Origin: Ischnura elegans
Lineage: Eukaryota; Arthropoda; Insecta; Odonata; Coenagrionidae
Reading direction: 5' to 3'
Assembly (NCBI RefSeq): GCF_921293095.1
Contig: NC_060251.1
Span: 41,149,644 to 41,213,643 of the forward strand
Length of the DNA: 64,000 bases
Below are positions 32,777 through 44,759 of the stretch, one piece after another. The notes under the pieces are model-generated. The model was not told the origin of the DNA and made no database searches. It saw only the letters and a program-made list of their open reading frames with translations. Position 1 is the first letter of the stretch; every line of letters begins with the position of its first letter. Made by a program: the position numbers and the translations under genes.

Positions 32777-35397
32777 ATGCTTCTTACATACCAATGTGCA
32801 AATCTACCTCAAACGGTGGAATGCTTATGGAGCAAGTAATTTAGTAAATCAATTTACTATGTTAAAAAAAATGGAATAAGATTTTGAGTCAAACCCTGTA
32901 ATGGGCATTTTGTAACTTTTTTTTGAGTGGAGTCAATAACCATGGCTTACCTTACTCATCTTATATCTCTCACCTGCTACTCTCTCTTGGTAATCGCTGC
33001 CGACTATTCCTCAACCTGAGATCCAAGCAGCGATTACAGCGCAGAGGGTTAAGGTGGATGGAGGAAAGATTTATTTCCGCTCCAACCCACTGGCCTACGT
33101 CACTGCCACCTGATACTTCGCCATTCATCCGCCCGCATGCCGTCTCATGTCTCCGACGTTAGTCCTCGTGTGCCGCACGGCGCATTTATGAGATTAGAGA
33201 CGGTGGTGGTGCGATCGAAAGAGATTACAAGCCTCCTTCCACGCGCTTTCGGATTATTTGTATGCATGTGCCGAGGTTTTAAGCGCTTACTTATAGGCGA
33301 AACCCTCGCTTAGGCTTCAACGGATTCTCGGTCGGTCTTTCCCCGTGATGTTAGCGGTCTGTTTACATTCTGCGCAGCAAAAAGAAGGAAAGGCACGAGA
33401 AAGACGGGCACTGGCCGTGTTTGTACACTTTGACTTGAAAATACGTCATTTAGTCGATAATTTTTTTTAATCAATGTGCAACGTAACTGAAGTGGAAGTC
33501 AAAATATTTAAAACATGAAGTAGAAGCAGATTATTTCTCTTAAGACTCTCATTTTTTTATCGCTGCATCTTACTTCAGATGGAAGATATTTTACAATGTG
33601 ATGAGAAAGTATTATAGAAAATAATGTGAAAGAAAACACTTAAATTTTTACTCTCTTTGAATTTTTAGAGATTTATAAAGTAATTACTTTTCCTTGATCA
33701 GCAGGTCGATAATTGAGACTTCTAAGACATCATCTTGAATTACGATGTTATCGTTGTTGGCTATGAAGTTAAAATTATTCTGTAAACGGGATAGGCTTCA
33801 TGAGGTATATTATTATCCTCCAGCTGCTATCCTTTACCAATTTTTGTTTATTCTTTTAATAGTGAAACGTGCTTTAATTCCTGTGGCGCATTAAAATAGC
33901 TGAAAGGGTTGCCGATCAGTGCCACACGTGCGTGTAAGCATTTGGAAGACGTTTTTACGCGAATGATCCGAGTGCATTGCGACTAAGATGAAATATTGAC
34001 GCATGTGTCGCGAATGACTTCCTTAGACCTTGGAGTGAACAATAGACAATGAAAATTTAATCCGCAATTTTCACGTAAACTATGTTATTACCCGGAAACA
34101 TCCCGTAGTTAAGTATTCAGAATACTAATTAGAGGGCCATGGTTAACATCTCTGTTGTATATGCAATAAAAAGCGAAGAAATATGGTTTTTTCAATGTTT
34201 TTTATTAATTTTTTTCAATTTTCACCCCCTAAATATTTTCAACCCAGTTTGTCTCTCTTGTGACCCTGATTGCCTTAAAACTTCAGTTTTTTTCAAACAG
34301 AAGCAGATAACATTGGTAAAAGTCCCTTGAAAAGCGATAAGTTTAGATACGGGGTAGTTTTCCCTAATTTAGGGGTTGCTCGTAAAAATGGAGGGTAATA
34401 GAAAAAAACGGAGGTCATTTTCGGATTCAGCGACCCAAAATTAGTCAGAAACACCCTAAGTTGTAGCCGGGCATTTTTTGAACTTTTTTTTGCAGAACAG
34501 TGTAATAGGTTTCAACTGTGTAGTACAAGAGAGAAATAATCAAAATTGTTCAACCAATCGATTCCTCCTCAGATTTTAAACGTTAATCCCATTTTTGAAA
34601 TGATAATACGGATTGCATATCAAATCTTTGACAGCGGTAAAATTTTTTGGATTGGTCTATTTAACCATGTAACTTTAGTGGTATATAATTTACATACATG
34701 CAGTTAGTGATATTATTAGTAACAGCTACTGCTACGTTAGGGTACTAGATAGTACGCGGAAATCATCTGTAGAAGCAAATGAAAATTGTAATAAATAAAA
34801 TATTAAGAGCTTAATGATTTTTTGTAAGGAGTTACCCTGAAAAAATTGCATGCAAAAATTTCTTCTTACGCATTTTTTTATTCTCTTGGATGATTCAGCG
34901 TCTGGCTTGCTAACACTTCTGCCCTCTTCGCCAATCCTTATCTGATTGCAGCCGGTTTTCACGGGTGACTCAAGCATGGGCATTATTTAAAGACTCCTTG
35001 AAAGTACTTCTCAGCTACTCTTAAATCACCCCCACCATTTGGCCCGCGAACCCACGAATGCCTCACGGCGTAAGGATTAGTCCCAGTCTGGATTTTCCTG
35101 CTCTTTTCCTTCAACCCCCCCAATGCTATTGCCCTTAGGCGAGGTTATTGCAGAAAGGATTCCAAGCCAACGTCACTTCATGAGTTTTGACGTCAAGGAA
35201 AATTCGAAAATTTAAATCCAATACCATCCCTTGCTGAATGAAACCGGTATTTGGGTATTTAAGAGCAGGCGACCCAAAGCTTAGGTCATTTGTGCCATAG
35301 GATAGGGAAGGAGGAGAGAAACCCATCCTGGTCTCATCGGAAGACGTCAAGTGGACCACGGCTCAACGTCCTATTCGACGGACGGAGTGCTGTGTAC
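32777..35397. other. no supportable gene
   Basis: The portion near 33000-33420 is somewhat GC-richer, but without motif, splice structure or long frame. The rest is AT-rich with only short frames. No transposon termini were recognised. Confidence 0.4.
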
Positions 35398-35520
35398 AAG
35401 TACATCTGCACATTAACTTGTGAGCCACCTCTAGGGTGTTTGGCAAGGGGTGATGAATCAACAGCATAACACAGGATCCCCACAATTACACCCCGCGGTC
35501 ATGAAAATAACACAAATTAT
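35398..35520 (-). repeat. LINE 3' tail fragment (old)
   Basis: AAGTACATCTGCACATTAAC, GTGAGCCACCTCTAGGGTG, TTTGGCAAGGGGTGATGAATC and CCGCGGTCATGAAAATA: a diverged minus-strand LINE 3' UTR. Confidence 0.7.
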
Positions 35521-35647
35521 AACAAAAGCAATGCGTGCACATTCGTGCAGCCGGTGTGAGGCACCACCAACCTTGATTAGCTCCATGCAACCCAAGACCA
35601 CAACGCAAATACTTTATCATAGAATGGCAAAAATTGCTAACGGTGTA

Positions 35648-36205
35648 TATACATCTACATAATACCCTGCGAGCCACCTCTAGGGTGTTTGGCAGGGGGT
35701 GATCAATCACCAGCATGCATTTGGACTCCCACATGCACACCACACCGTCCAAAAAACGTCCCGTATACTAACAAACTATACCACTATATGCTGTTAGAAA
35801 TAGAATATAGAATAGAAATTCAGAAACATGCATTAAGTTTTACATAGGTTAGTAGGCTACACTACAAGTCATGCAATATATTTACGAGTTCTATTGCTGC
35901 CGTTATAATCTCTTATTGATCGTGGAAAAAATGACATTCGGAATCTGTCTGTTCTGCAATCTATCTCTCTTATTTTATTTATATGATCTGATCTTCCGTA
36001 GTATGTTGGCGTCCGTAAGATATGGTTAACTTCGTCAGAAAAGACACTGCTCTTGAATTTATCTAAAAGGTTTAGTCTATTTTTCAATCTACGGTCCGAC
36101 AGAGACTCCCATCCGAGTTTTCTAAGAGGTCAGTTACACTAACAAGACTATCGTAACGACCTTTCACATACCTGGCAGCTCTTCGTTGCACGCGTTGAAT
36201 ATATA
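35648..36205 (-). mobile_element. LINE 3' copy, subfamily 1
   Basis: A minus-strand copy starting at the GTAGAT tail (35650) with the full 3' UTR and the C-terminal coding part from KFKSSVFSDEVNHILRTPTYYG through SIRDYNGSNRTRK, ending near GCTCTTCGTTGCACGCGTTG (36205). One early break (an extra T in KNRLNLLDKF's upstream context) and a lost base near TTTTCTAAGAGG interrupt the upstream frame. It retains the segment joining LKNRLNLLDKFKSS that is deleted in the 39.9 kb element. Confidence 0.85.
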
Positions 36206-36295
36206 GTTAATCCATGATCCATGCGAGGTTATGACAATGCAAAGTAGTTACCGGAAAGAGACACCGGTCGAACTACGCTTAAAAAATGATGAATG

Positions 36296-36665
36296 AATGA
36301 ATATTTATTTATTTACTAGGATGACCTGTTAGAACAGATGAAAAAAATTACATATCGTGTTTCTCTCAGGAAAAATATCATATTAACATACTATTCAATA
36401 CTATTGATGCATTACCAACAAATATAATGATAAGAAAACAGCAATCATTTTGATCGAGAAGATGCGTAAAAATGACAAAATATGAACATGCTACGACTCG
36501 TCCTTAGCGAGTGGCACTATAAATTTTATTAACCGAGGAAACGATTTTAAGGGAACAGACAGTCTGAAAAATCTCTGCCTCCGCCGGGATTTAAACCCGG
36601 CTCCACAGGGTGGGAAGTTGGCACTAAAGCTACCACGTTGATCCGTTGAAAGTTATAAATTTTGA
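36296..36665 (-). repeat. tRNA-derived SINE
   Basis: On the minus strand the head (36665 down to about 36580) carries an A-box-like GGTAGCTTTAGTGCC and, ~35 bases on, a strong B-box match GGGTTTAAATCCCGG. The tRNA-like part is followed by a unique body and ends in an AT-rich ATAAATAAATATTCATTCATTC tail (36291-36316). This is a typical SINE layout: pol III promoter, body, simple-sequence tail. The outer limits are approximate. Confidence 0.6.
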
Positions 36666-37216
36666 CAGTAGTTTTTCAGCACGTGGAAGACCCGAATGGA
36701 GTTGAACAAAAGCATGCGTCTCGTTAACCTTCCATTTTTAAGCAGGTTTCCAGCCGAAGTTCAATGCGAAGATTTTATCAACAAATGTATGAATAATTTG
36801 GCGTCGCAATAAGGCAAGTGCTCATGGCGTTTTAAATCTTGGAAAATCCTGTATTGTTTCCGGTGCAGGGTGAGATAACGACCAGAGCAGAATAATAATA
36901 ATAGCAATTTCAAATTGCTTCCTTTTAATCCTTGGCTCCCGAAATTTCTGTCTTCTCATCATCTGAGTGAAAAAGTGTGAAAGCCCTCCCAACTCAAACC
37001 ATTTCCTGCGATTAGGAATACTGGCTGTGAATTTTTTCGGCATTGCGCTCATTACTACTTGCCTCATCGCTTTGTATGGAGCAGCGAAGAATTAATATGT
37101 CTGCCTTGAAAAACATTTGGGTTCACTAGACTCTCGGAGAGACTTTAATCGTGAGAAAATTCGAATACAATTACCAGTAGAATTTTGTCTGGCGGTAAGA
37201 GAGTTACGAGCGGAAA
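36666..37216. other. no feature seen
   Basis: No supportable gene. It ends at the putative duplication TAAATGGG flanking the next element. Confidence 0.4.
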
Positions 37217-37224
37217 TAAATGGG

Positions 37225-37750
37225 CAGTGTTGGTAAAAGTACTGAAAACAAGTAATTGTTAACCATTGAAATTAAAGTTACAATTACTTATTGTAAGATT
37301 GTCCCTTTTCTATAGACCACTTGGCAACTGTCGAATAGAGCAGTACAAATGTAGAGTAATTGAGTAATAAAAATTGCTTAAGTTTCAATTTCACTTGCGA
37401 TGCTTGCAATTATAACTGCTGGAACAACGCACGGGTGTCACATTTTGTATCGATCATAAGTTGGCTACAACATAAGGATGGCTGAACCTAGGCAAAAAAA
37501 TTATGTCTGCCCTGTATAGTAGTATGTCGGCCCTGGTAAATCAGCGGAATCGGTAAAGTAATGGTCGATTACGAGCAAGTAACGATTATAACGAAAGTTA
37601 CGATTCCTCTTTCACCGTAAGGACTAAATTACAAAAATTACAAATAAATTCAATATTTCGTTAAAAGTGACCATTACAAGTACAAATTACTGCAAAAGTA
37701 TTCGTTACAAGAAATCGGATTGCTTTTACTCGATTACGTAACGAACACTG
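37225..37750. mobile_element. hAT-like MITE with CAGTGTT ends
   Basis: The ends are CAGTGTTGGTAAAAGTAC and inverted TTACGTAACGAACACTG. The 8-bp flanks TAAATGGG (37217-37224) and TAAATGTA (37751-37758) match at 6 positions. The interior is AT-rich and dominated by GTAAC/GTTAC, AATTACTT and AAGTTAC motifs in both orientations, typical of small non-autonomous elements of this type. There is no coding frame. Confidence 0.65.
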
Positions 37751-37758
37751 TAAATGTA

Positions 37759-38433
37759 AATTTGACACTTAATTACGGCCAAGTTTCATCCATTCCTGGT
37801 TGGTCTCTGTTCCACTTTCACATATCTGTTCGCTTGATTCTCTCTAGATTCGCTACTTCAATCAAAGACTTTGACTTAAGGGTACGACTTAGACCTAAAT
37901 TACGTGCATTATTGTTATAATTAAAGCAGTTTTTTTAATTGTAAAACTTTGTTTTTATGGCATCGTACTTACATTTCAAAAGGTTTGTGTGTTTTCCGAT
38001 ACCATTGTAATAATGCGGTCAACGACTTAATTTCATTGTATTTCCATGGCTATTCGGTAAAAAAAACTCATGAATTACTTATTTTTATCCTTACTCAAAC
38101 AGAAAAATCACTACCAATTTGCGATTGTAATCCTTGGCGTTCCATTCAGCATTTCACGACATTCCATCGATATAAAATTTCGTATTCAACTTAAAATCAC
38201 CAAAAGAAAAAAAAAATGTGGCAAGGAAAAAGCAAGCATTTTCGAGAAAAATATCGTTTGTCCAAATAAGTGACATACTGACTACATCGATTTGTTTGGT
38301 TGAAAGTGATAGGATGGATGGAATCTCCCAGATTTAAGTCTGTATTTTAGATGAATTTTTAAGATTTCAGATTCTATGTTTCCTGCAAACGGTAAACGAC
38401 TTCAATATCGGATTCGTTTACTTTCAGATCTTT
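37759..38433. other. no feature seen
   Basis: AT-rich, only short frames. Confidence 0.4.
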
Positions 38434-38580
38434 GGGCCGTTTTGCACCGGGAACGTCATTGCGCAGTCTGGCGTATGTATGAAGGCGCAGTTCAAATTGC
38501 GTCGTGTAAAGCGCTGCATTGCTAGAACGCGTCCGAGAATGCGTGGACGTGATATGGCAAAATATCCCCTGCTCTAATTC
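38434..38580 (+). mobile_element. Harbinger-type MITE, 3' end lost to LINE insertion
   Basis: Starts GGGCCGTTTTGCACCGG and follows the copies at 11781 and 44526 closely (GTCTGGCGTATGTATGAAGGCGC, GTGGACGTGATATGG) until CTCTAATTC at 38580. At that point the minus-strand LINE tail ATCTACATAATACCC begins. The missing ~85 bp, including the right terminus, were not found beyond the LINE. Confidence 0.8.
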
Positions 38581-39375
38581 ATCTACATAATACCCTGCGA
38601 GCCACCTGTAGGGTGTTTGGCAGAGGGTGAAAAATCACCAACATGCAGCATGCAAGAGGACCGCCACATGCACACCACACGGTCATAGAAATATTAGGCA
38701 CACAAGAAAAATATACGTGCTTATTCATATAAAAAATTGCTAATGGTTAGTAGTTCCTAGAGCAAATACATGCAAGATTAGAACTATGAAAAAACATGAA
38801 ATGAGTGATCCTATTGAGCGATGCCATTAATCCTATCAATTGAGACAACGTTGCTATCCTTAATAGTACGAGGGAAGAATGACATTTTCAATCTCTCAGT
38901 TTTGCGGTCTATTTCTTTTGTTTTATTCTCATGATCGCGTCTATTATAGTAGGAAGGAAAACGAAGGATATGATTCACGTCGTCTGAGAAAATATCTTCT
39001 TCGAGTTTCCTAAGTAAGTTAAGCCTATACTTCGATCTACGCTCCTGTAAAGATTCCCATCCTAACTCGTGTAACATACTTGAAACGCTGCACTTTTTGT
39101 CGTAACAACTCATCACAAATCTGGCCGCCCTGCGCTGTACTCGATTGATTTCAGCTATTAGTCCTACCTCGTAAGGGTCCCACACGCTAGCAGCACATTC
39201 CAAGTGAGGCCTCACTAGAGTCAGGTAGCTTATTTCTTTCCTCTTTTTTGGGCATTTACCGAGAATTCTTTTTACAAATCCAAGTTTACGGTTAGTTTTC
39301 CCGCATACTCACGTATGTGATTACCCCACGAAAGATCCCGGGTAATGGTGACCCCCAGGTATTCCGTCTCACAAT
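38581..39375 (-). mobile_element. longest subfamily-2 LINE 3' copy
   Basis: The minus-strand tail is at 38581, followed by the 3' UTR (CATGCAGCATGCAAGAGGACC, CACGGTCATAGAAATATT). The open frame is 39215-38811, encoding RPHLECAASVWDPYEVG, INRVQRRAARFVMSC, HELGWESLQERR, NRRDHENKTKEIDRKTERLK and FFPRTIKDSNVVS. Upstream (to ~39375) the thumb region of the RT is recognisable in another frame (translating to GVTITRDLSWGNH, then LGFVKRILGK), separated by a frameshift near the GAAAACTAACCG string. It shows how the 3' coding end joins the RT domain in this family. Confidence 0.85.
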
Positions 39376-39546
39376 TTCAAAAACATTTTTAGTGCTAAAC
39401 TGCGCAAAAACGTGACTTTAATAAAACAGTCTTTTCAGTGTAGTGATTTATGCGATCCTCCGTCCAAATATTTAGTAATAACTTGACCGGTTACGATAAC
39501 ATTCTTATTGTTCCATGTGAGTCTTTGGCAGCTGCATCCCCTAGGG

Positions 39547-39733
39547 CAGCGGTTCCCAAACTAGGGGTCGCGACCCCAAGGGGGGTCGCGGGCCGTTCGG
39601 AAAGGGGTCGCGAGATGTATACGAATAATAAAGTGAACTATGTACTTAAACTTAGACAACCATTTTTAGGGGGTCGCGGCTAAAACGTATGGGCTAAAAT
39701 GGGTCGCAGAAAGAAAAAGTTTGGGAACCGCTG
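39547..39733. mobile_element. 187-bp hAT MITE with exact 8-bp TSD
   Basis: The termini are CAGCGGTTCCCAAACT and inverted AGTTTGGGAACCGCTG, followed inside by GGGGTCGCG repeats at both ends. The flanks are exact CCCTAGGG (39539-39546 and 39734-39741). The duplication has TA at its centre, the preference reported for Buster-type hAT elements. There is no coding frame. It lies ~150 bp upstream of the LINE at 39887. Confidence 0.92.
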
Positions 39734-39886
39734 CCCTAGGGGATGGGTATTTATCAACATTCAACATCGTGTATGTGTACTTCATAGATACATAAAAATT
39801 GTTTGACAAATCAATTTTTTCCCGTCTACAGTGGACATATTTGTTCTCCATCTTTTTCTATCGTGATCCTCTTTACATTTTACGAC

Positions 39887-41038
39887 ATGCATTACCAGAA
39901 TAAATCACCTGGTCCAGACGAAATCCCTTCTCGCGTATATAAAGAACTAGCCTCAGAAATTGCCCATTACTTGCAGTTAATATTCAGTAAATCCATCAAG
40001 CAACACGAAGTACCTAATGACTGGAAAATCGCTAATGTAACGCCAATATTTAAAAGTGGAGACAAGGAACAGCCATCTAATTACAGGCCGATATCTTTAA
40101 CGTCCATCTCTTGCAAAGTCCTTGAACACATCGTAGTCAGCTCGGTAATGAAACATCTAGACGCGCAAAACTTATTAATGGGAAATCAACATGGATTCAG
40201 GAAAAGCAGATCGTGCGAAACTCAGTTAGCGCTTTTCGCCCACGATATTTTAGTCTCCGGGGAAGACAACATTCCAGTAGACGCGATTTTTCTTGATTTC
40301 AAAAAGGCATTTGATAAAGTACCCCACGGAAAGTTAATAATAAAACTGAAATCTTATGGTCTAGACGAAGATGTCATTTCCTGTATTAGAGAATTTTTGA
40401 GCGACCGCGTCCAAAGAGTAGTATTAGACGGTGCAGTCTCCAATGAGGTTAGAGTCACTTCTGGCGCTCCTCAGGGTAGTGTCATTGGTCCACTCCTATT
40501 CCTTCTTTATATAAACGACATTGGCGAAGTAGTGCAGAGTAAGTTACGATTATTTGCAGACGACGCTGTAGTTTACAGAGAAATCCGTTCCAGCAAAGAT
40601 ATAGATGAACTAACTAATGACCTTGCTGCTATCCAAGCTTGGTGCGATGCATGGCAGTTAGAATTAAATTTGGAAAAATGCGTCGTAATGAATTTCTGGA
40701 AGAAGAATAACTCCCTACAGCGTAACTATATCATTCGGGGCACCCAGTTAAAGGCAGTTGAATCCGTGAAATATCTAGGGGTTAGACTCAATAATGATCT
40801 ATCGTGGAATAAACATATTCGAGAAATAACCGGTCAAGCTAGAAACCTTTTAGATAAATTCAAGAGCAGTGTCTTTTCTGACGAAGTTAACCATATCTTG
40901 CGGACGCCAACGTACTACGGAAGATCAGATCATATAAATAAAATAAGAGAGATAGATTGCAGATCAGACAGATTCCGAATGTCATTTTTTCCACGATCAA
41001 TAAGAGATTATAACGGCAGCAATAGAACTCGTAAATAG
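39887..41038 (+). pseudogene. LINE reverse transcriptase, deleted form
   Basis: The open frame continues upstream to 39803 only through non-element sequence. The first ATG in family-like sequence is at 39887 and the stop TAG at 41036-41038, 383 codons. It contains NKSPGPDEIPSRVYKEL, NYRPISLTSISCKVLE, palm A FLDFKKAFDKVPHG, APQGSVIGPLLFLLYIND, catalytic LFADDAVVY, then SVKYLGVRLNNDLSWNKHI. At about 40845 the frame passes from EITGQARN straight into LLDKFKSSVFSDEVNHIL. Other copies place a segment containing LEYAASVWDPY, QRRAARYV and LGWESL between these parts. The deletion is in frame. Without the 5' half it cannot mobilise itself. Confidence 0.88.
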
Positions 41039-41280
41039 ATTGCATGACTTGTAGTGTAGCCTACTAACCTATGTAAAACTTAATGCATGTTTCTGAATTT
41101 CTATTCTATATTCTATTTCTAACAGCATATAGTAGTATAGTTTGTTATTATACGGGACGTTTTTTGGACGGTGTGGTGTGCATGTGGGAGTCCAAATGCA
41201 TGCTGCATGCTGGTGATTGATCACCCCCTGCCAAACACCCTAGAGGTGGCTCGCAGGGTATTTTGTAGATGTAGATGTAG
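39887..41280 (+). mobile_element. LINE (CR1/L2/Jockey-group-like) with RT domain, internally deleted
   Basis: This element carries most of the RT domain, the C-terminal end of the polyprotein, the complete 3' UTR and a GTAGATGTAGATGTAGA tail (ends ~41280). It identifies the source of the many 3' fragments in the window. It is 5'-truncated, with no endonuclease and no first ORF, and lacks ~120 codons between the RT thumb and the C-terminus. Clade assignment is tentative. Confidence 0.9.
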
Positions 41281-41282
41281 AA

Positions 41283-42173
41283 TAGTGTCTGCATTTGACT
41301 CTCATCACATATGTGCATGTGCCAGTGTATGGAAGTGAATTATCAAATATTCCCCTAAATGTTTAACGTAATTGAAAACCTCCTGAAAGTAAACCTTGAG
41401 TGCAGAGTAATTTGATGATTTAAATGAGTTTCTATCTATCCAGTTTAAGCATGGGCCGCTATTAACTGAAGGGTAGGGATTGAAGGCGGTATGAACGCCT
41501 TCGACTGGTTTTTTTTCGTGGTCTACTTTCACTAACACCTCCAATGTGCCAAAATTACACCATATACCTTCGTAAGAATATTTTAATTTTGAATGAAAAT
41601 TGGAAATATAATCGAAAAGATTTTGATTTCTTTTTAATTTGACCTCATCGACATTGAAGGCCTCACGTATCGAATTTTATATTAATTTCCACTTCGCGCT
41701 CAGTGCCATTGTCGATGTATTACTCAACACCTTGTTTTCCTATTTATAACAGTTAGGGTATAGCAATCGTGGGGTGAACTAGCATCGATTCCACGTCATT
41801 ATTAAAGTGCTCTACCTAGGTAGGTTTGCATAGAGCATTTGAAAATCGCTCTGGCCTCGTCCACTCCCTTTCACGACTTCCCTCTTCAAATCACAATAAC
41901 AACTATTCTCTTTTATTCCATCTATAAATCCTATTCTCTTCCCTCATCTCCCTCGTTTACGCAACATTCTACCCTCTAACACTGTTTCAAAATCCACTTT
42001 CCGCTAAGTACTCCCACCATCCATACCATCTGTCTTCTCCGTATCTCATATAAAAGCTGCCTACTCTCACCCACCATGTCCAGCACTTCGTCGTTCCTCC
42101 TCATTTCCGTCCACTTCTCTCTTTCCATTCTCCTCCACAACCACATCGCTTCAATTCTTCTTTCGGTCTTATT
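41283..42173. other. no gene seen
   Basis: AT-rich. The minus-strand frames at 41305-41544 and 41976-42203 lack domains and are not called. Confidence 0.4.
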
Positions 42174-42370
42174 AATATATTGATAACTTTGTCTATTCCA
42201 CATTTTATTTGGTACCCCTCGACCTGTTTCAACACTCCCATGTCCTTTTCAGAAGGAAACAGTAGTATAGTATTGATTAGAATAGTATTTCCTGCAGAAA
42301 ATAACATGGGAGTGTCAAAACCGGTCGAGGTGTACCAAATAAAATGTTGGAAATAGCTGTCAATATATTT
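42174..42370. mobile_element. inverted-repeat element, Penelope-terminus-like
   Basis: Arms of ~70 bp: left 42174-42243 (with TTTATTTGGTACCCCTCGACC) and right 42304-42370 (with GGTCGAGGTGTACCAAATAAA). Each arm, read outward, holds a hammerhead-3'-half-like string: TTGAAACAGGTCGAG on the minus strand of the left arm and TCAAAACCGGTCGAG on the plus strand of the right. Upstream of the left-arm string on the minus strand is CTGAAAA, one change from CTGANGA. The core is therefore degenerate on both arms. The layout is the same as at 26.1 kb. Confidence 0.55.
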
Positions 42371-44522
42371 GTTTAACCATGAGCAAATTCCAAAAAGTCC
42401 GATCGCATACAATTGAAGATATCAGCGATTTCCCGTCCTACTTCTTCAGCGTTCCTGTTTCCACACCATGAAGCGCTATACTCTACGTCAGACTCAACAC
42501 GAGCATTTTCTTTAAATTCTTACATAATGATCCTCTCATCAGCTCTCACCTTTGTATGAACGTTTCCTTTGCAAACTTTCCTGTTGTCGTGACTGCTACG
42601 TCCGTTTTCCTCTAATTAGCTGCCAAAATGATTGAAGTGATCCAGTAGTTTATGAGATAACGTAAATTAAAAAAAAACTACCGAGTGGGTTTTCCCCCAC
42701 ATTTTCATCAGATTAAGTGGTCTATTAAATGCTACACTGGGATCCAGCTCGATTCCGAGTCCGAGATCCTTGTACGAAGTGGCTAAAGGCTTTACTTAGT
42801 GGTACTCGGAATCCAGCATTTTTACCTACATTCTTGGAAAACCAAGGTCTTCCAAGAGTAACTAATCTTTACCTGGACATTTTTTATGCTATGTTTTGGT
42901 ATTGATGATAGATCAGTGCTTACGTCGAAGCTTGAGACAACATTACATCTGTTATTTCAGCGTTGTATCTGAAATTACACCAGCATCAAAGATGCAAATT
43001 AAAAATCATTGGAATAAAACGATATCACTGTATCACATGAGATTTATAAATCTATATATTAGAAATTTACAAAAATCGTACAAATTTAATCGCGTTCTTG
43101 CATATGACTCGATATTATTTAGAAAAAAATCAAGCTATATTGATTTTTTTTAAATTCCGTCGAACATTTTGGAGAGAGAAAAATCATCATCTTTCTGCTG
43201 AAGTTGAACTTGATTCCCCAAAAATTCATCCAATGATTCAACGACTGAATCCACCAAAGTGGCCTAGTATTATTTACGTTGCGCATTTGGCGATGACTTC
43301 GTAAAAGTTCACCACTGGCTTTAGTAATCCGCGGCTTGTTTTTAGAATATGCCGCTTGATGGGGAGTTTAAAAACTCAAATTTGAAGTCTCGTTTTTTTT
43401 AGTCGATGACAATATTTTTCAAAATGAAATAAGAGCGAGATAAGACGGGAAAGGTTCAGGCACTCCAGAAAATATTAGAGCGAGACTTCTCAAAGATATA
43501 TATTTGATTCTTCATGTTTTGCAAACATTCGTTGACCTAAACAGATGATATGGTCTGTTAAAAATGGTCGGGGTTAATGCCTTGCTATCTCAAAATTCCT
43601 CTCCTCCGTAACCAAAAAACATGCCTCTTTCCGATTCATTTGTTCAACAGCCCAGAATCCTCGAGCAACTGCGAAGCAGATAAATCCTTCAAGTTCGTCA
43701 AATAACTCTTCATTATTCAGGCCCAGTACCAAGGGCGTTCCTCAATTAATCCTAAGCAGTAGCGTATATTTGTATCTTTTGGGAGGCTGAGATAAATGTA
43801 AGGTTAGGGAAAGTAATTTTTAATAAAAAACCTGATATTTTATGTTTTAAATGCATGTTCAAATTAAAAATTTAGGAAAACCGATATTACTTGCAGACGT
43901 AGAGAAAGTATTGCAATTGCTCTAAGAAGTGGGCAATACTCATGTCTGAGGTGCGAGCTCCCATTGTATACACCCAGAACCCCTGATCCTAAGAGAACCT
44001 TTTACGTGATAATTTAGTCGCACCATTTCTAATTGTGAATGAATTTTTGCGATATTTTTTTGCCTATGGATTATCTAAAACCATTTCAGTATAGGTGTTA
44101 TAAAAATTCCGAGAAATTGCTCCTGATAAACATACATATTTGAATTGGCCACAGGCACGATATATGCACATTTTTCCTGTTCTCATTTTTCCTCACTGAC
44201 CTGGAACCTATTTAAGCGCGATCCAATAATCTATACACTCTTATGAATGGAAAAAAGTTATTGATTTCCGTTACTTTCACGCGTTATTTTGACTTGTGCC
44301 GCGCGATGCTTGCTTCAAAACTGAATTGAACCAGGTAGAATCACGTTAAAATTTTTCAAAATATTTTAAGTAATATCTACTTGACAGCATATTAAATTAA
44401 CGATACGTTCTGAATCAAATATCCATCCATATACTAATACCACATGCTGCTGAAAAACATCCCTAGTCGAGCACCTCAGGGATGACCTTCAGGGTGCTCT
44501 TCGGATGACGTTCGAAAAAGTC
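42371..44522. other. no supportable gene
   Basis: AT-rich with short frames only. No transposon termini recognised. Confidence 0.4.
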
Positions 44523-44525
44523 TTA

Positions 44526-44759
44526 AGGCCGTTTTATACGGGGCACGTACTTGCACTATCTGACGTGTGTACGAAGGTGCAGTAAAAATTGCGTCGTGTA
44601 AAGCGGTGGATTGCTAAAAAGCATGCGAGAATGCATGGATGTGAGATGGCAAAATAGTCCCTGTTCTAATTTCGTTCATGCATTCGCTCAATTCTACGCG
44701 ATTTTAGAAATTAATGCAGTTCTAACATGCACAATCCCGTGCCCCGTGTAAAACGGCCT
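44526..44759 (+). mobile_element. Harbinger-type MITE (copy 2)
   Basis: The ends are AGGCCGTTTTATACGGGGC and inverted CCCGTGTAAAACGGCCT, flanked by TTA at 44523-44525 and 44760-44762. It is 234 bp and closely matches 11781-12011 end to end. No transposase. Confidence 0.88.
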
